Shown here one piece after another: positions 18,008 to 28,023 of a stretch of 64,000 nucleotides of DNA. This DNA is from an uncultured Caproiciproducens sp. (GTDB lineage Bacteria; Bacillota; Clostridia; Oscillospirales; Acutalibacteraceae). Under the pieces are notes generated by a model, which was given only the letters and a program-made list of their open reading frames with translations, ran no database searches and had not been told where the DNA came from. The first letter of the stretch is position 1. The number at the start of each line of letters is the position of its first letter. The position numbers and the translations under genes are program-made. The DNA lies in the NCBI RefSeq assembly GCF_963664915.1, contig NZ_OY761810.1, positions 1,502,661-1,566,660 on the forward strand. Direction: 5' to 3'.

Positions 18008-19018
18008 TCAGATGATTTTTCTTTCCCGCGCTACGATAAAAGCACCCAGAGCAGAGAGCGGCTTAACCTGCTCCGGAACTTCACAGACGACTTTTTTGAA
18101 GTAACCGTCATATTTCAGAATATCGAAAATAGCCGGTCCAAACGGATATTTACCAACTATGACCACTGCGGTGTTTTCACTCACATGGAGCGCGGAGGAA
18201 TTCATGATTGCAAGAATATCGTTCTGCACGACGGCGCCGACAATGAAATTAGCAATTTTATTCTTATCATCAATGACGAACTGATTCAGTATGCGGCCGG
18301 AAAATGCTGCTCTGCCCATACCGCACTTCTGCGCCGTGCAATACCCCTGCAGCGTCATCTCCCTATCGTACGCCGTTTCATCATTGATGAAGTTTTTTCC
18401 CACAGCATCCGCAATAATTGTGTGATAAGTAATTGCGGAAAGCAGTTCCCCCGTAATCGAAGTCAGGCAGCCTGTTATCTGCTTTTTCTCGTTTACTGAC
18501 ACAAACTTCGTGTGGGAACCGGGAAGGACGAGCAGCATGGACTTCCCATCATAGTATTTTTCGATAATTGCAATGCTTTCAACCTCTTCGCCACGCATAA
18601 TATCCATCATTTCAAAGTTGTCAAGTGTAACAGGCGTGCCGAAATTTTTAATACCGGGGATAAACCAAATCGGCACTGAGCTGATTTCTTCCATTACAAT
18701 TTTTTGTGCCGCCGCGGCAAGCATTGCGAGATCAACCGGGGCAACAACATGCGGGATTTCAATTAGACCGACATTCGATGTAATCATTCCGCTTGCAAGG
18801 ATCGCCAGAATATCTTTTTCTGCCATGCCATGTTCGGCTGTCAGCTTTTCAATACAACCCTTTAACACACTTTTTAAGCGGTTGTTATTCCCGTCAATTG
18901 CCGTATCACGGACCCCAACGGATTCTTTGACTGTATCGATATAATTGCATTGATTGTCCCACAGCGACACACGCGTGTTAGTCGTTCCAGTATCAATCGT
19001 AATAATATATTTGTCCAT
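18008..19018 (-). CDS. dgoK: 2-dehydro-3-deoxygalactonokinase
   Basis: A 336-residue sugar-acid kinase of the DgoK family. The N-terminal phosphate-binding loop is ITIDTGTTNTRVSLW, and a second site is LVLPGSHTKFV (about residues 160-170). It phosphorylates 2-keto-3-deoxy-D-galactonate to the 6-phosphate, the second step of the De Ley-Doudoroff galactonate route. I start it at ATG 19018, behind GAGGT; the in-frame GTG 19024 is too close to that site. It is the last gene of a minus-strand operon after dgoA and dgoD, which supply the aldolase and dehydratase. Confidence 0.92.
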   Translation of the reverse strand: MDKYIITIDTGTTNTRVSLWDNQCNYIDTVKESVGVRDTAIDGNNNRLKSVLKGCIEKLTAEHGMAEKDILAILASGMITSNVGLIEIPHVVAPVDLAMLAAAAQKIVMEEISSVPIWFIPGIKNFGTPVTLDNFEMMDIMRGEEVESIAIIEKYYDGKSMLLVLPGSHTKFVSVNEKKQITGCLTSITGELLSAITYHTIIADAVGKNFINDETAYDREMTLQGYCTAQKCGMGRAAFSGRILNQFVIDDKNKIANFIVGAVVQNDILAIMNSSALHVSENTAVVIVGKYPFGPAIFDILKYDGYFKKVVCEVPEQVKPLSALGAFIVARERKII

Positions 19019-19060
19019 ACACACCTCTAAATTCCCTCATAACAGGTTGATCCGAATGAT

Positions 19061-20209
<1,149 letters not shown>

Positions 20210-20230
20210 AAGTGTATTCTCCTATAAGTT

Positions 20231-20854
20231 TTATTTCAGCTTTGCAAGTATATTCGCCACGTAAGCAGAGCCCTTTTCCCAATCCCCGGAGGCGACGACC
20301 TCTTTGGGCATCATATTGCTGCTCAACCCGGCGCCGATGCAACCGGCGTGAAAGAACTCCTGCAGATTTTCCGGATGAACGCCGCCGATTGCTACATATT
20401 CGGTGTCGTTGAACGGGCCCTTCAGGCTTTTCACATAGCTTCGCGGCATATCCCCTGCGGGAAAAAGCTTCATTGTTTTGAAGCCATAGCGCAGGCAGAC
20501 AGCCACATCCGTGGGAGTCAGTACGCCGGGCAGAAAATAGATGTCATTATCTGAGCAGTAGGAAAGAACATCCTCATTTGTAGATGGGGAAAGCAGGAAC
20601 TGCGCGCCCGCGTCAAGTGCCACCTTTGCAAGGTCAACCGTAATCGCGGTGCCCGCGCCGAACATCGCTTTGTCTCCGAATTTCTGCCGCAGCATGCCGA
20701 TCTGTTCAAGTGCGTTGGCGGAGTTAAGCGCCACCTCAAAAAAAGTTACGCCGCCTTTTATAACCGCCCCGGCGTAATCCAGCGTTTTTTCCAGCGGCAC
20801 ATTGCGCATAATTGCAAGCAATGGCCGGCTTTTTATGATCTCCCTCATATCCAT
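20231..20854 (-). CDS. dgoA: 2-dehydro-3-deoxy-6-phosphogalactonate aldolase
   Basis: A 207-residue class I KDPG/KDPGal aldolase. The catalytic Glu is in FFEVALNS and the Schiff-base Lys in KTMKLFPAGD. It cleaves KDPGal to pyruvate and glyceraldehyde 3-phosphate. Assignment to the galactonate form rests on the operon with dgoD and dgoK; the fold alone does not separate it from the KDPG aldolase at 44204. It is the first gene of the operon, about 65 bases from a near-consensus promoter. ATG 20854 follows an AAAGGA ribosome site. Confidence 0.9.
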   Translation of the reverse strand: MDMREIIKSRPLLAIMRNVPLEKTLDYAGAVIKGGVTFFEVALNSANALEQIGMLRQKFGDKAMFGAGTAITVDLAKVALDAGAQFLLSPSTNEDVLSYCSDNDIYFLPGVLTPTDVAVCLRYGFKTMKLFPAGDMPRSYVKSLKGPFNDTEYVAIGGVHPENLQEFFHAGCIGAGLSSNMMPKEVVASGDWEKGSAYVANILAKLK

Positions 20855-20918
20855 CAGATATTGTCCTTTCTGTGCGCTGCGCGCTCATGGCACGGCGGAT
20901 TTTGTTAATAATGAAAGC

Positions 20919-20947
20919 ATAATATCACGTAAATTTGCTTTTGTCAA
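20919..20947 (-). promoter_or_regulatory. Sigma-A promoter of the dgoADK operon
   Basis: On the minus strand TTGACA (20947-20942), a 17-base spacer and TATTAT (20924-20919) form an excellent housekeeping promoter, pointing at dgoA. Confidence 0.8.
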
Positions 20948-21111
20948 AAGGCATTACAGAAATTACAGTCGGCGTAAATATGCCAAAAGGCGGATTTATC
21001 GTGAGTCCTCGTATGACCGATCGGCGGACTATTGGAAAAAGAGGCAACTTGTAACAAGAAACAACAAACTGAAAGAATGATTGTGTAAATTAACAAAAAA
21101 TAAATAACATG

Positions 21112-21138
21112 TTGACTTTTTATAGATAATACTATAAT
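21112..21138 (+). promoter_or_regulatory. Sigma-A promoter of the TRAP-1/transketolase operon
   Basis: TTGACT (21112-21117) and TATAAT (21133-21138) with a 15-base spacer, or TAATAT two bases further with 17. It faces the dctQ gene and gives a leader of about 130 bases. Confidence 0.65.
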
Positions 21139-21275
21139 ATACATGGTAGCCAGTATTACAGGTTGTCAGGTAAGACGTTCAACAGGAAACGCATCTGGGG
21201 AGGCGGTGTGAAACTACTGAACTGTGGCAATCAAACATTACTTGCGGTTGGAGACAAAAGGAGGCGGAGTTAAAA

Positions 21276-21755
21276 GTGAGTTCAATCAAAAAAATCAACA
21301 CGGTCACAATGAGAGCGTTCGAGATGCTCTTGGCTATTCTTGGCACTATGATGGTTACGGTAGTGGTAGGCAATGTTTTTTGTCGTTATCTATTACACAC
21401 TACTATCCCGTGGGCGGAAGAACTGGCTAGATTTTCTTTCATTTGGGTAACCTTTATCGGCACGGTGCTGGCAAATGATAAAACCGAGCATATGCAGCTC
21501 GACTTTATCGTTAACGCTTTTCCTAAAAAAATAAGTAAATTCCTATCGCTGATTGCCCTGCTTGTGGTAATGGTTCTGCTGGGCTTTCTGATTCGGGGCG
21601 GCATACAGTACACGATGACACAGTGGGACTGGATGACATCTGCGCTTCACGCGCGTGCCGGTTTAGTTTACAGTATTGCTCCCATTTCCATGCTTATCAT
21701 GGAATTTCAGTTCATAGCGCGGTTTATCAGCGGTATCATTCATTTTAAAGACTAA
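21276..21755 (+). CDS. TRAP transporter 1, small permease (DctQ)
   Basis: A 159-residue protein with four transmembrane helices and the DctQ signature FCRYLLHTTIPWAEELARFSF-like segment around residues 32-52 (W-x-E-E). It is the small membrane subunit of a tripartite ATP-independent periplasmic transporter and pairs with the large permease 16 bases downstream. It begins at GTG 21276 behind AAGGAGG. It is the first gene of a plus-strand operon that continues through the binding protein and catabolic genes; the substrate is probably a sugar acid. Confidence 0.9.
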   Translation: MSSIKKINTVTMRAFEMLLAILGTMMVTVVVGNVFCRYLLHTTIPWAEELARFSFIWVTFIGTVLANDKTEHMQLDFIVNAFPKKISKFLSLIALLVVMVLLGFLIRGGIQYTMTQWDWMTSALHARAGLVYSIAPISMLIMEFQFIARFISGIIHFKD

Positions 21756-21770
21756 GGAAGGAGGGACGAA

Positions 21771-23045
21771 ATGTTAGCCATTTTTTTAATTAGCTTGTTT
21801 GGCTTGGTATGCCTCGGGGTTCCTGTAGGATTTTCCTTGGTTGGAACCGCCGTATTCATGATGTTGGCACAGAACAATATAGTCTTTCTGAAATTAGCGC
21901 AAAGCTTTATTACAGGTGTTGACAGCGTTCCGTTGCTGGCCATCCCGTTCTTCATGATTGCCGGAGAAATTATGAATAAAGGAGGCATCTCGAGGAGAAT
22001 CGTCACCTTTACAAAGGTTATGCTGGGGCATCATCGCGGCGGTCTCGGCTATGTTGGCGTAGTTGCTTCAATGGTATTCGCCGGAATCACCGGCAGCGCG
22101 GTAGCCGACACCACTGCAATCGGCAGCGTCATGCTACCGATGATGAAAGAAACCGGCTACGATGACAAAAAAAGCACCAGTGTAATATGTGCTTCCGGGT
22201 GTATCGGTCCAATCATTCCGCCCAGTACGCAGATGATCATTTACGGCGTTATTGCCGAATGTTCCATCTCTAAGCTGTTCGCCGGCGGTATTATTCCCGG
22301 CATTCTAATGGGATTTTCTTTGATGGGCCTATGGTTTTTTCACGCCCGCAAAGCAAAATATCCCGTCGGTACGAAAGCCACCTTCAGTGAAAGAATCAAA
22401 GCGTTTAAGGAAGCGATCCTGGCTATTATGCTTCCGGTTTTCATCATTGTTTGTATTCTCACCGGTGTTGCAACGGCCACCGAGACTGCTGCAATTGCTG
22501 TCGTGTATGCACTGATTGTATCGATGTTCGTTTATAAAGAAATGAGTATCAAAGAATGGCCCAGTCTCATCATCTACGCTTGCCGCGGTACCGCGGTCAT
22601 GATGTTTGTGGTGGGTGCGGCGAATGTGGCGGCTTACCTGGTCACCACCGCTTCAATTCCGCAATTGCTGGCTCAAGCCGTTCTGTCGCTGACAAATAAT
22701 CCTTACATGTTCATGCTTTTAGTCAATGTCTTACTGGTACTGGTCGGCTGTGTTATGGACAGCGGCCCCGCTATCATGATTCTTGCACCGATCCTTCTCC
22801 CTATTGTAAGGCAGTTTGGTATAGACCCTGTCTATTTTGGAGTGGTCATGGTCTGCAACCTTTGCATAGGTCTGCTGACTCCTCCGGTCGGAAACGTGCT
22901 TTACGTCGGAGTCAGTTTGGGTAAGATTAAACTTTTTGATCTAATAAAAGCAATGTGGCCGTTTGTGGCTATTATGTACGTTGTTTTGTTTATCATTACA
23001 TTTTTTCCGAAACTTGTTATGTTCATACCGAATCTTTTGGGATAA
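21771..23045 (+). CDS. TRAP transporter 1, large permease (DctM)
   Basis: A 424-residue DctM-family membrane protein with about twelve hydrophobic helices. Family marks include PFFMIAGEIMNKGGI near residue 65, GITGSAVADTTAIGS near 107, and CIGPIIPPSTQMIIYG near 143. It carries the sodium-driven transport path of the TRAP system. ATG 21771 follows GGAAGGAGG. It lies between dctQ and the binding-protein gene. Confidence 0.93.
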   Translation: MLAIFLISLFGLVCLGVPVGFSLVGTAVFMMLAQNNIVFLKLAQSFITGVDSVPLLAIPFFMIAGEIMNKGGISRRIVTFTKVMLGHHRGGLGYVGVVASMVFAGITGSAVADTTAIGSVMLPMMKETGYDDKKSTSVICASGCIGPIIPPSTQMIIYGVIAECSISKLFAGGIIPGILMGFSLMGLWFFHARKAKYPVGTKATFSERIKAFKEAILAIMLPVFIIVCILTGVATATETAAIAVVYALIVSMFVYKEMSIKEWPSLIIYACRGTAVMMFVVGAANVAAYLVTTASIPQLLAQAVLSLTNNPYMFMLLVNVLLVLVGCVMDSGPAIMILAPILLPIVRQFGIDPVYFGVVMVCNLCIGLLTPPVGNVLYVGVSLGKIKLFDLIKAMWPFVAIMYVVLFIITFFPKLVMFIPNLLG

Positions 23046-23057
23046 TAACAGCGGATT

Positions 23058-23086
23058 AACGACAGTATTATGAAAGAACTGTCGTT
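23058..23086 (+). terminator. Intercistronic hairpin before the TRAP-1 binding protein gene
   Basis: AACGACAGT (23058-23066) pairs with ACTGTCGTT (23078-23086). It sits between dctM and dctP with no long T tract, so it more likely protects or processes the message than stops it fully. Confidence 0.5.
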
Positions 23087-23114
23087 CAATAAAAAAAATT
23101 AAAGGAGAAAAAAC

Positions 23115-24191
23115 ATGACTAAGAAACTCGTTTCCCTAGTACTTGCCACAAGCGTGGCAATGAGCATGCTCGCAGGCTGCGGCGGCCTTGGAAACAACAT
23201 AACTCCTGCCTCTGCGGCGCAGTCCCAGGCGGCATCCCAAAGTTCTGCTGCCGGCAATGCAAAACTGACCATTAAGCTGTCTAACGGCGCCAGCGCGAGT
23301 TCCCCGGGCGTAGTGGCACAGAACAGCACCTTTAAAAAACTGGTGGAGGAAGCTTCTAACGGCACGATTGCCGTTCAAGTTTATTCCGACAATCAACTTG
23401 GCGACGACACCAAGGGAACCGAAGCTGTTCGTGCAGGAGACCTGGAAATGTGCAATACCTCCACTGCACCGCTAGTTGGTCTTGTTCCTGAACTCGCTAT
23501 CTTTGATATTCCCTTCCTGTTCAATAACAGCGAAGTTGCTGATAAAGTTATTGACGGGGATATCGGCAAGATGCTCAACGAGAAGCTGGCAGAAAAAGGT
23601 CTTATCAATCTTGCGTGGAACGAAAATGGATTCCGCGACCTGACCAACTCTAAAAAAGCAGTTACATCACCGAGCGATCTTGCAGGACTCAAGATTCGCA
23701 CGATGGAAAATCAGTTCCATCTGGAAGCATGGAAAGACATGGGCGCCAATCCGACTCCGATGAGCTGGACCGAGGTATTCACAGCACTTCAGCAGCACAC
23801 CATTGACGGTCAGGAGAACCCGATTCCGAATTTCTATGCCGCCCACATTCAGGAAGTCAACAAATACGTCACCCTTACACACCACATCTATTCTCCTTTC
23901 CTGCTGCTCTATTCCAAGGCAAAGTGGGACACCTATGATGCGGCTACCCAGAAGATTATCAGTGATGCAGCAGCACAATACTCTAAGGCAGAGCGCGAAC
24001 TGAATCGCACACAGGCTGAAACACTGCAGAAAAAGCTTGTAGACGAGGGCTGCACAGTAACAGAGCTGACTGACGCTCAAAAGCAGGTCTTCAAAGATAA
24101 GACCGCATCTGTTTGGGACAGCGTCAAAGCAAAAGTCGGCGACGATATGATCACGAAGCTTAAGGCTGCTGTTAAAACTGCTGAAGGCTAA
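23115..24191 (+). CDS. TRAP transporter 1, substrate-binding lipoprotein (DctP)
   Basis: A 358-residue DctP-family solute-binding protein. The lipobox LAGC places the lipidated Cys at about residue 22. A Ala/Ser-rich linker follows, then the binding domain: YSDNQLGDDTKGTEAVRAG, the conserved Arg region LAGLKIRTMEN (the Arg usually holds the substrate carboxylate) and FTALQQHTIDGQENP. In a Gram-positive cell it is tethered outside the membrane. The substrate is not readable; aldonates fit the operon. RBS AAAGGAG. Confidence 0.92.
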   Translation: MTKKLVSLVLATSVAMSMLAGCGGLGNNITPASAAQSQAASQSSAAGNAKLTIKLSNGASASSPGVVAQNSTFKKLVEEASNGTIAVQVYSDNQLGDDTKGTEAVRAGDLEMCNTSTAPLVGLVPELAIFDIPFLFNNSEVADKVIDGDIGKMLNEKLAEKGLINLAWNENGFRDLTNSKKAVTSPSDLAGLKIRTMENQFHLEAWKDMGANPTPMSWTEVFTALQQHTIDGQENPIPNFYAAHIQEVNKYVTLTHHIYSPFLLLYSKAKWDTYDAATQKIISDAAAQYSKAERELNRTQAETLQKKLVDEGCTVTELTDAQKQVFKDKTASVWDSVKAKVGDDMITKLKAAVKTAEG

Positions 24192-24230
24192 TCATTTTTC
24201 GAATATTTCTTCTATTGGTCAAGGAAACGG

Positions 24231-24261
24231 GAGACGTCCTAAAAAGTCCCCATGACGTCTC
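24231..24261 (+). terminator. Intercistronic hairpin after the TRAP-1 binding protein gene
   Basis: GAGACGTC (24231-24238) pairs with GACGTCTC (24254-24261), with extra flanking pairs. With the hairpin before dctP it brackets the binding-protein gene, a common means of raising its message level over the permeases. Confidence 0.5.
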
Positions 24262-24290
24262 TCGGATCCTTAAAGAGAAAGGATAATTGC

Positions 24291-25316
24291 ATGAAAGGCA
24301 TTGTATACGAAGGTCCAAATAAATTGAATTATCAGGATGTTCCTGATGTTTCCCCAAAACAGGGCGAAGTGAAACTGAGGGTCAAAGCCTGCGGCATCTG
24401 CGGCAGCGACGTACATGGCTATCTGGGTTTGACCGGGCGGCGGCTTGAACCTATGATGATGGGCCATGAGTTCGCAGGCGAGGTCGTGGAGCTGGGCGCG
24501 GGTGTAACCGGCCGCCAGATCGGCGAAAAGGTTGCGGTTTACCCGGTCGATTTCTGCGGAACATGCGAGATGTGCAAAAAAGGTGATGTCCATCTGTGTC
24601 TGAATAAACGCGCCTTTGGCGTTCTGGATGTTGACGGCGCGTTTGCCGAATATATCTGTGTGCCGGCCAAATGCTGTTTTACAGTAAAGGACGATGTTCC
24701 TTATGCAATAGGCAGTTTAATGGAGCCGCTGGCTGTCTCTTATCGCGGAGTGGGGCATGCCGGGGATCTGAGCGGTAAAAATGTTCTTCTGGTGGGAACA
24801 GGCACAATCGGTCTTTTGGCACTGGCCTGCGTAAAAATGAAGAATCCCCGTAAAATCTTCGTTTCCGATTTGAGCGATTCCCGCTTAGAGGTCGCACGCA
24901 GCATGGGAGCAGATGTACTTATCAATCCCAGCAAGCAGAATTTTAAAGAAATCATTTTTGCGAACACCGACGGCAAAGGTGTGGATGTGGCGATTGAAGC
25001 GGTGGGCGCGACCCCGACAGTACAGCAGGCAATGTCAGCGCTGGCATTCGGCGGAACGGCAGTCTGGATCGGCAATAACAAACCAATGGTAGAGATCAAC
25101 ATGCAGGAGATTGTAACCCGCGAATTGACGGTTCATGGTTCTTTCCTCTACGGCTACGAGGAGTTCAAAACGGTTGTGGGATTGCTCAATGAGGGCAAGC
25201 TTAATGTTGCCCCTCTTATCAGCAAAGAGATCTCACTTGCACAGGCTCCGGAATATTTCTATAAACTGGCGCATGATCCGGGCGAAATGATCAAAGTGGT
25301 TGTCGTAGGTCATTAA
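24291..25316 (+). CDS. Zinc-dependent polyol/aldonate dehydrogenase (MDR family)
   Basis: A 341-residue medium-chain dehydrogenase. The catalytic zinc site is CGICGSDVHG and GHEFAGEV. The structural zinc is bound by the four Cys of CGTCEMCKKGDVHLC. The NAD Rossmann fold starts at LLVGTGTIGLLAL. It belongs with sorbitol, threonine and L-idonate 5-dehydrogenases, which oxidise a secondary alcohol next to a terminal CH2OH. In this operon it would produce a keto-aldonate for the transketolase encoded downstream. I start it at ATG 24291, after an AGAGAAAGGA site; the in-frame ATG 24252 lies inside a hairpin. Confidence 0.85.
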   Translation: MKGIVYEGPNKLNYQDVPDVSPKQGEVKLRVKACGICGSDVHGYLGLTGRRLEPMMMGHEFAGEVVELGAGVTGRQIGEKVAVYPVDFCGTCEMCKKGDVHLCLNKRAFGVLDVDGAFAEYICVPAKCCFTVKDDVPYAIGSLMEPLAVSYRGVGHAGDLSGKNVLLVGTGTIGLLALACVKMKNPRKIFVSDLSDSRLEVARSMGADVLINPSKQNFKEIIFANTDGKGVDVAIEAVGATPTVQQAMSALAFGGTAVWIGNNKPMVEINMQEIVTRELTVHGSFLYGYEEFKTVVGLLNEGKLNVAPLISKEISLAQAPEYFYKLAHDPGEMIKVVVVGH

Positions 25317-25375
25317 CTTTGTTCAATAAATAAGCCTAAATCGGTATTGACATTCGGTTGCATTGTTATCAAACA

Positions 25376-25401
25376 GCCTGTTGCAATATTTCGAAACAGG
25401 C
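25376..25401 (+). promoter_or_regulatory. Inverted repeat upstream of the GntR gene, candidate operator
   Basis: GCCTGTT (25376-25382) and AACAGGC (25395-25401) form a perfect 7-base inverted repeat just upstream of a TATAAT box at 25416-25421. It lies 44 bases before the GntR gene and may be its operator. A good -35 box is not seen. Confidence 0.45.
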
Positions 25402-25444
25402 AGTATGATCATATCTATAATGTAAACAACAGGAGGGTATTACA

Positions 25445-26137
25445 ATGAAAATTAAGCCGATTGTCTACCAAACAATAAGTGACCAGGTGTTTGAGCAAAT
25501 GAAACAGCAAATTTTACAGGGCACTTGGAAACCGGGACAGAAACTGCCCTCCGAAAATGATTTGGCAGCCAGTTTTGAGGTGAGTCGAATTACGGTGCGG
25601 CAGGCAATGCAGAAATTAGCAATACTCGGACTGATTGATACCCGTTCCGGTGAGGGTTCGTATATTAAAGAAGCAAGCCTTTCCCCAATCATGAACGGAA
25701 TTATGCCAATAGCCTATTTAGGCGATAACGATATCCGACAGGTACTTGAATTTCGGCAGATGGTGGAAGTTGAAACCGCAGGCTTCGCCGCCGAAAAGGC
25801 AACACCGGAGGAAATTGCTCAGCTGAGAGCGCTCTACAATGAGATGAAGAAGATTGAAATAGAAAAAGACCGGCAGCAATTTGCCAAGCTTGATTTGGAT
25901 TTCCATTTTAAGATTGCGGAGATGACCAAAAATGAACTGATTATTGCTACCCATAACATTTTAAGAGAAATACTGAGCACCGCTATGGAGCAGATTGTAG
26001 ATCATCTCGGAAGCGACATTGGCATCTACTATCATGGAAAACTGCTGGAAGCAATAGAAGCACGGGACGTTAAACAAACAAAGGACATCATGCGGGAACA
26101 TGTACAGAAAACGCTGGAGAGTATGTGCTCCAAATAA
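25445..26137 (+). CDS. GntR/FadR-family regulator of the aldonate operon
   Basis: A 230-residue repressor-type protein. Residues 8-75 are the GntR winged helix (PGQKLPSENDLAASFEVSRITVRQAM). Residues about 95-225 form an FCD all-helical ligand domain, with the metal-binding Asp/His pattern in LDLDFHFKIAE and later His residues. FCD domains usually bind sugar acids or other carboxylates through a metal. It is embedded between the dehydrogenase and transketolase genes, so it probably senses a pathway intermediate and controls this operon. RBS AGGAGG. Confidence 0.9.
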   Translation: MKIKPIVYQTISDQVFEQMKQQILQGTWKPGQKLPSENDLAASFEVSRITVRQAMQKLAILGLIDTRSGEGSYIKEASLSPIMNGIMPIAYLGDNDIRQVLEFRQMVEVETAGFAAEKATPEEIAQLRALYNEMKKIEIEKDRQQFAKLDLDFHFKIAEMTKNELIIATHNILREILSTAMEQIVDHLGSDIGIYYHGKLLEAIEARDVKQTKDIMREHVQKTLESMCSK

Positions 26138-26203
26138 AATGTCATTGGTACTTATCTGTCCGGTTTCCCGTCGCGTAATTTAACATAGGAGGTAATTATT
26201 ATT

Positions 26204-27046
26204 ATGACAAATCAGGATACAGTTAAAAAGATTGAAAAACTGGCAATCAATATCCGTCGTGATGTTGTCAATATGATTGGCGGAGAGGGGCACGTCGGCC
26301 ATTTAGGCGGTTCATGCTCCAGTGCCGACATTGTAGCCGCACTTTACGGACATAAAATGAAATTCGATCCGAAGAACCCGCAGTGGGAAGGCCGCGATAA
26401 ATTCATTTACAGCAAAGGCCATGCCGCGATTGCACAGTACGCTGCACTCGCAGAAACCGGATATTTCCCCGTTGAGGAACTAAACACCTGCAAAAAACTC
26501 GGCTCCCGGCTGCAGGGCCATCCCGACCGCTGCAAGACTCCCGGCATTGAGGCGGGCACCGGTTCGCTGGGCCAGGGCCTCTCCATTGCCAACGGTATGG
26601 CACTGGCAATGCGCCTTGACAAAAAGGGAAATAAAGTCTACTGCATCATGGGCGACGGCGAGATGGACGAAGGTCAAATCTGGGAAGCCGCTATGGCGGC
26701 CGCCAATTTCAAGATTGACAACATCGTTGGTATCGTTGATAAGAACTGCTTACAGGCAACCGGCGCCTGTGCTAACCGCTTCAACACGGATCCGCTGCCG
26801 GAAAAATGGAAAAGTTTCGGCTGGCATGTCATTGAAATTGACGGCCACAATGTGGAGCAGATTCTTGCTGCGTTTGAAGAAGCGGATACCGTCAAAGGCA
26901 TGCCGACTGTTATTATTGCACATACCACCAAAGGCAAGGGCATTTCTTTTGCTGAAAACGTGGTAGGTTTCCACAATGGCTCTTTAACCAAAGAACAGTA
27001 TGAGACCGCGCTGAAAGAACTGGATTCACAGTTCGCAGCTTTATAA
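26204..27046 (+). CDS. Transketolase, N-terminal (TPP-binding) subunit
   Basis: A 280-residue half transketolase. The thiamine diphosphate motif is GDGEMDEGQIWEA followed 26 residues later by DKN; the active-site His is in KGHA and GHP-type motifs (YSKGHAA, LQGHPDR). It needs the C-terminal half encoded 20 bases downstream. Transketolase moves a two-carbon unit from a ketose to an aldose. Placement in a catabolic operon, not with general pentose genes, suggests a dedicated substrate. Split transketolases with special substrates are known, for example in apiose and sulfoquinovose breakdown. Confidence 0.92.
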   Translation: MTNQDTVKKIEKLAINIRRDVVNMIGGEGHVGHLGGSCSSADIVAALYGHKMKFDPKNPQWEGRDKFIYSKGHAAIAQYAALAETGYFPVEELNTCKKLGSRLQGHPDRCKTPGIEAGTGSLGQGLSIANGMALAMRLDKKGNKVYCIMGDGEMDEGQIWEAAMAAANFKIDNIVGIVDKNCLQATGACANRFNTDPLPEKWKSFGWHVIEIDGHNVEQILAAFEEADTVKGMPTVIIAHTTKGKGISFAENVVGFHNGSLTKEQYETALKELDSQFAAL

Positions 27047-27065
27047 GAAAGGAGATGTGCCAGAT

Positions 27066-27995
27066 ATGACAAAAACACAAAGCCAGCGTTTAGCATACGG
27101 CGAAGAAATCGTCGCACTGGGCGCCGAAAATTCAAACGTAGTCGCTCTTGAAGCGGATCTTGGCAAATCTACCATGTCCTGCCTGTTCCAACAGGCATAT
27201 CCCGACCGCTACTTCGAAATGGGTATTGCAGAGCAAGATATGCTCTCAACGGCTGCCGGGTTGGCTGCCAGCGGGAAAATTCCGTTTTGCAGCACTTTCG
27301 CAGTTTTCGCCACCGGCAGAGCTTATGATCAGATTCGTCAGACAATCTCTATTGGAAAGCTTAATGTAAAACTCTGCGGATCTTCTTCGGGCCTCTCTGA
27401 TTTTGGCGACGGCTCTACCCATCAGGATATTGAAGATGTCGCGCTGATGAGCGTAATTCCGAATATGACGGTGCTGACCCCCTGCGACGCTACTGAGACA
27501 CGTCAGGCGGTACGTATGGCCGCTGCAATCGACGGCCCGGTATACATCCGCGTTGTCAGAAATGATCTTCCCGATTATATCGGTGAAGAGGATAAATTTG
27601 AAATAGGGAAACTGCGTGTGCTGAATGAGGGTTCCGATGTTGCAATCTTCGCGCAGGGCTCCATGGTCAGCGCCTCCATGAAGGCTGCTGAACTTTTAAA
27701 AGCACAGGGGATCTCTGCAAAAGTGGTCAATGTTTCCACAATGAAACCATTTAATTATGCAGGCGTGGCGGAAATCGCAAAATCTGTCAAGGCGGTGGTT
27801 ACCACTGAAGAACACAATTTTATTGGCGGCCTTGCTTCTGCCGTTGCACTGTCCCTGCGGACATCCTGTGTACCCATGGATTATGTCGCAGTACAAGATG
27901 TCTTTGGCCAGTCGGCCTATGGTGCGCAGGAACTCCTGGAGCATTACGGACTGACCGCAGAAAATATTGCAGATAAGGCAAAAAATCTGCTGTAA
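27066..27995 (+). CDS. Transketolase, C-terminal (pyrimidine-binding) subunit
   Basis: A 309-residue partner of the preceding gene. The conserved Glu that activates thiamine diphosphate is in MGIAEQDM (about residue 59). The pyrimidine domain is followed by the transketolase C-terminal domain (VAIFAQGSMVSASMKAAELL). AAAGGAGA is placed for ATG 27066; the in-frame GTG 27057 overlaps it. With the N-terminal subunit it forms one heterotetrameric enzyme. See the hunt section for the reaction I infer. Confidence 0.92.
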   Translation: MTKTQSQRLAYGEEIVALGAENSNVVALEADLGKSTMSCLFQQAYPDRYFEMGIAEQDMLSTAAGLAASGKIPFCSTFAVFATGRAYDQIRQTISIGKLNVKLCGSSSGLSDFGDGSTHQDIEDVALMSVIPNMTVLTPCDATETRQAVRMAAAIDGPVYIRVVRNDLPDYIGEEDKFEIGKLRVLNEGSDVAIFAQGSMVSASMKAAELLKAQGISAKVVNVSTMKPFNYAGVAEIAKSVKAVVTTEEHNFIGGLASAVALSLRTSCVPMDYVAVQDVFGQSAYGAQELLEHYGLTAENIADKAKNLL

Positions 27996-28023
27996 TGATG
28001 ATCAAAAAAGGAGAACTGATTTC

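Larger units (their letters stand above)
20855..21275. other. Divergent control region between dgo and TRAP operons
   Basis: This 421-base gap holds the two outward promoters listed separately and no convincing gene. The right part carries CAGTATTACAGGTTGTCAGGTAAG downstream of the plus-strand promoter as a possible regulator landing site, with no clear palindrome that I can name. Confidence 0.55.

Noticed and set aside
26204-27995. Split transketolase as 1-deoxyxylulose-5-phosphate synthase
   Set aside because: Two separate subunits and motif content fit split transketolase; DXS is a single long chain.
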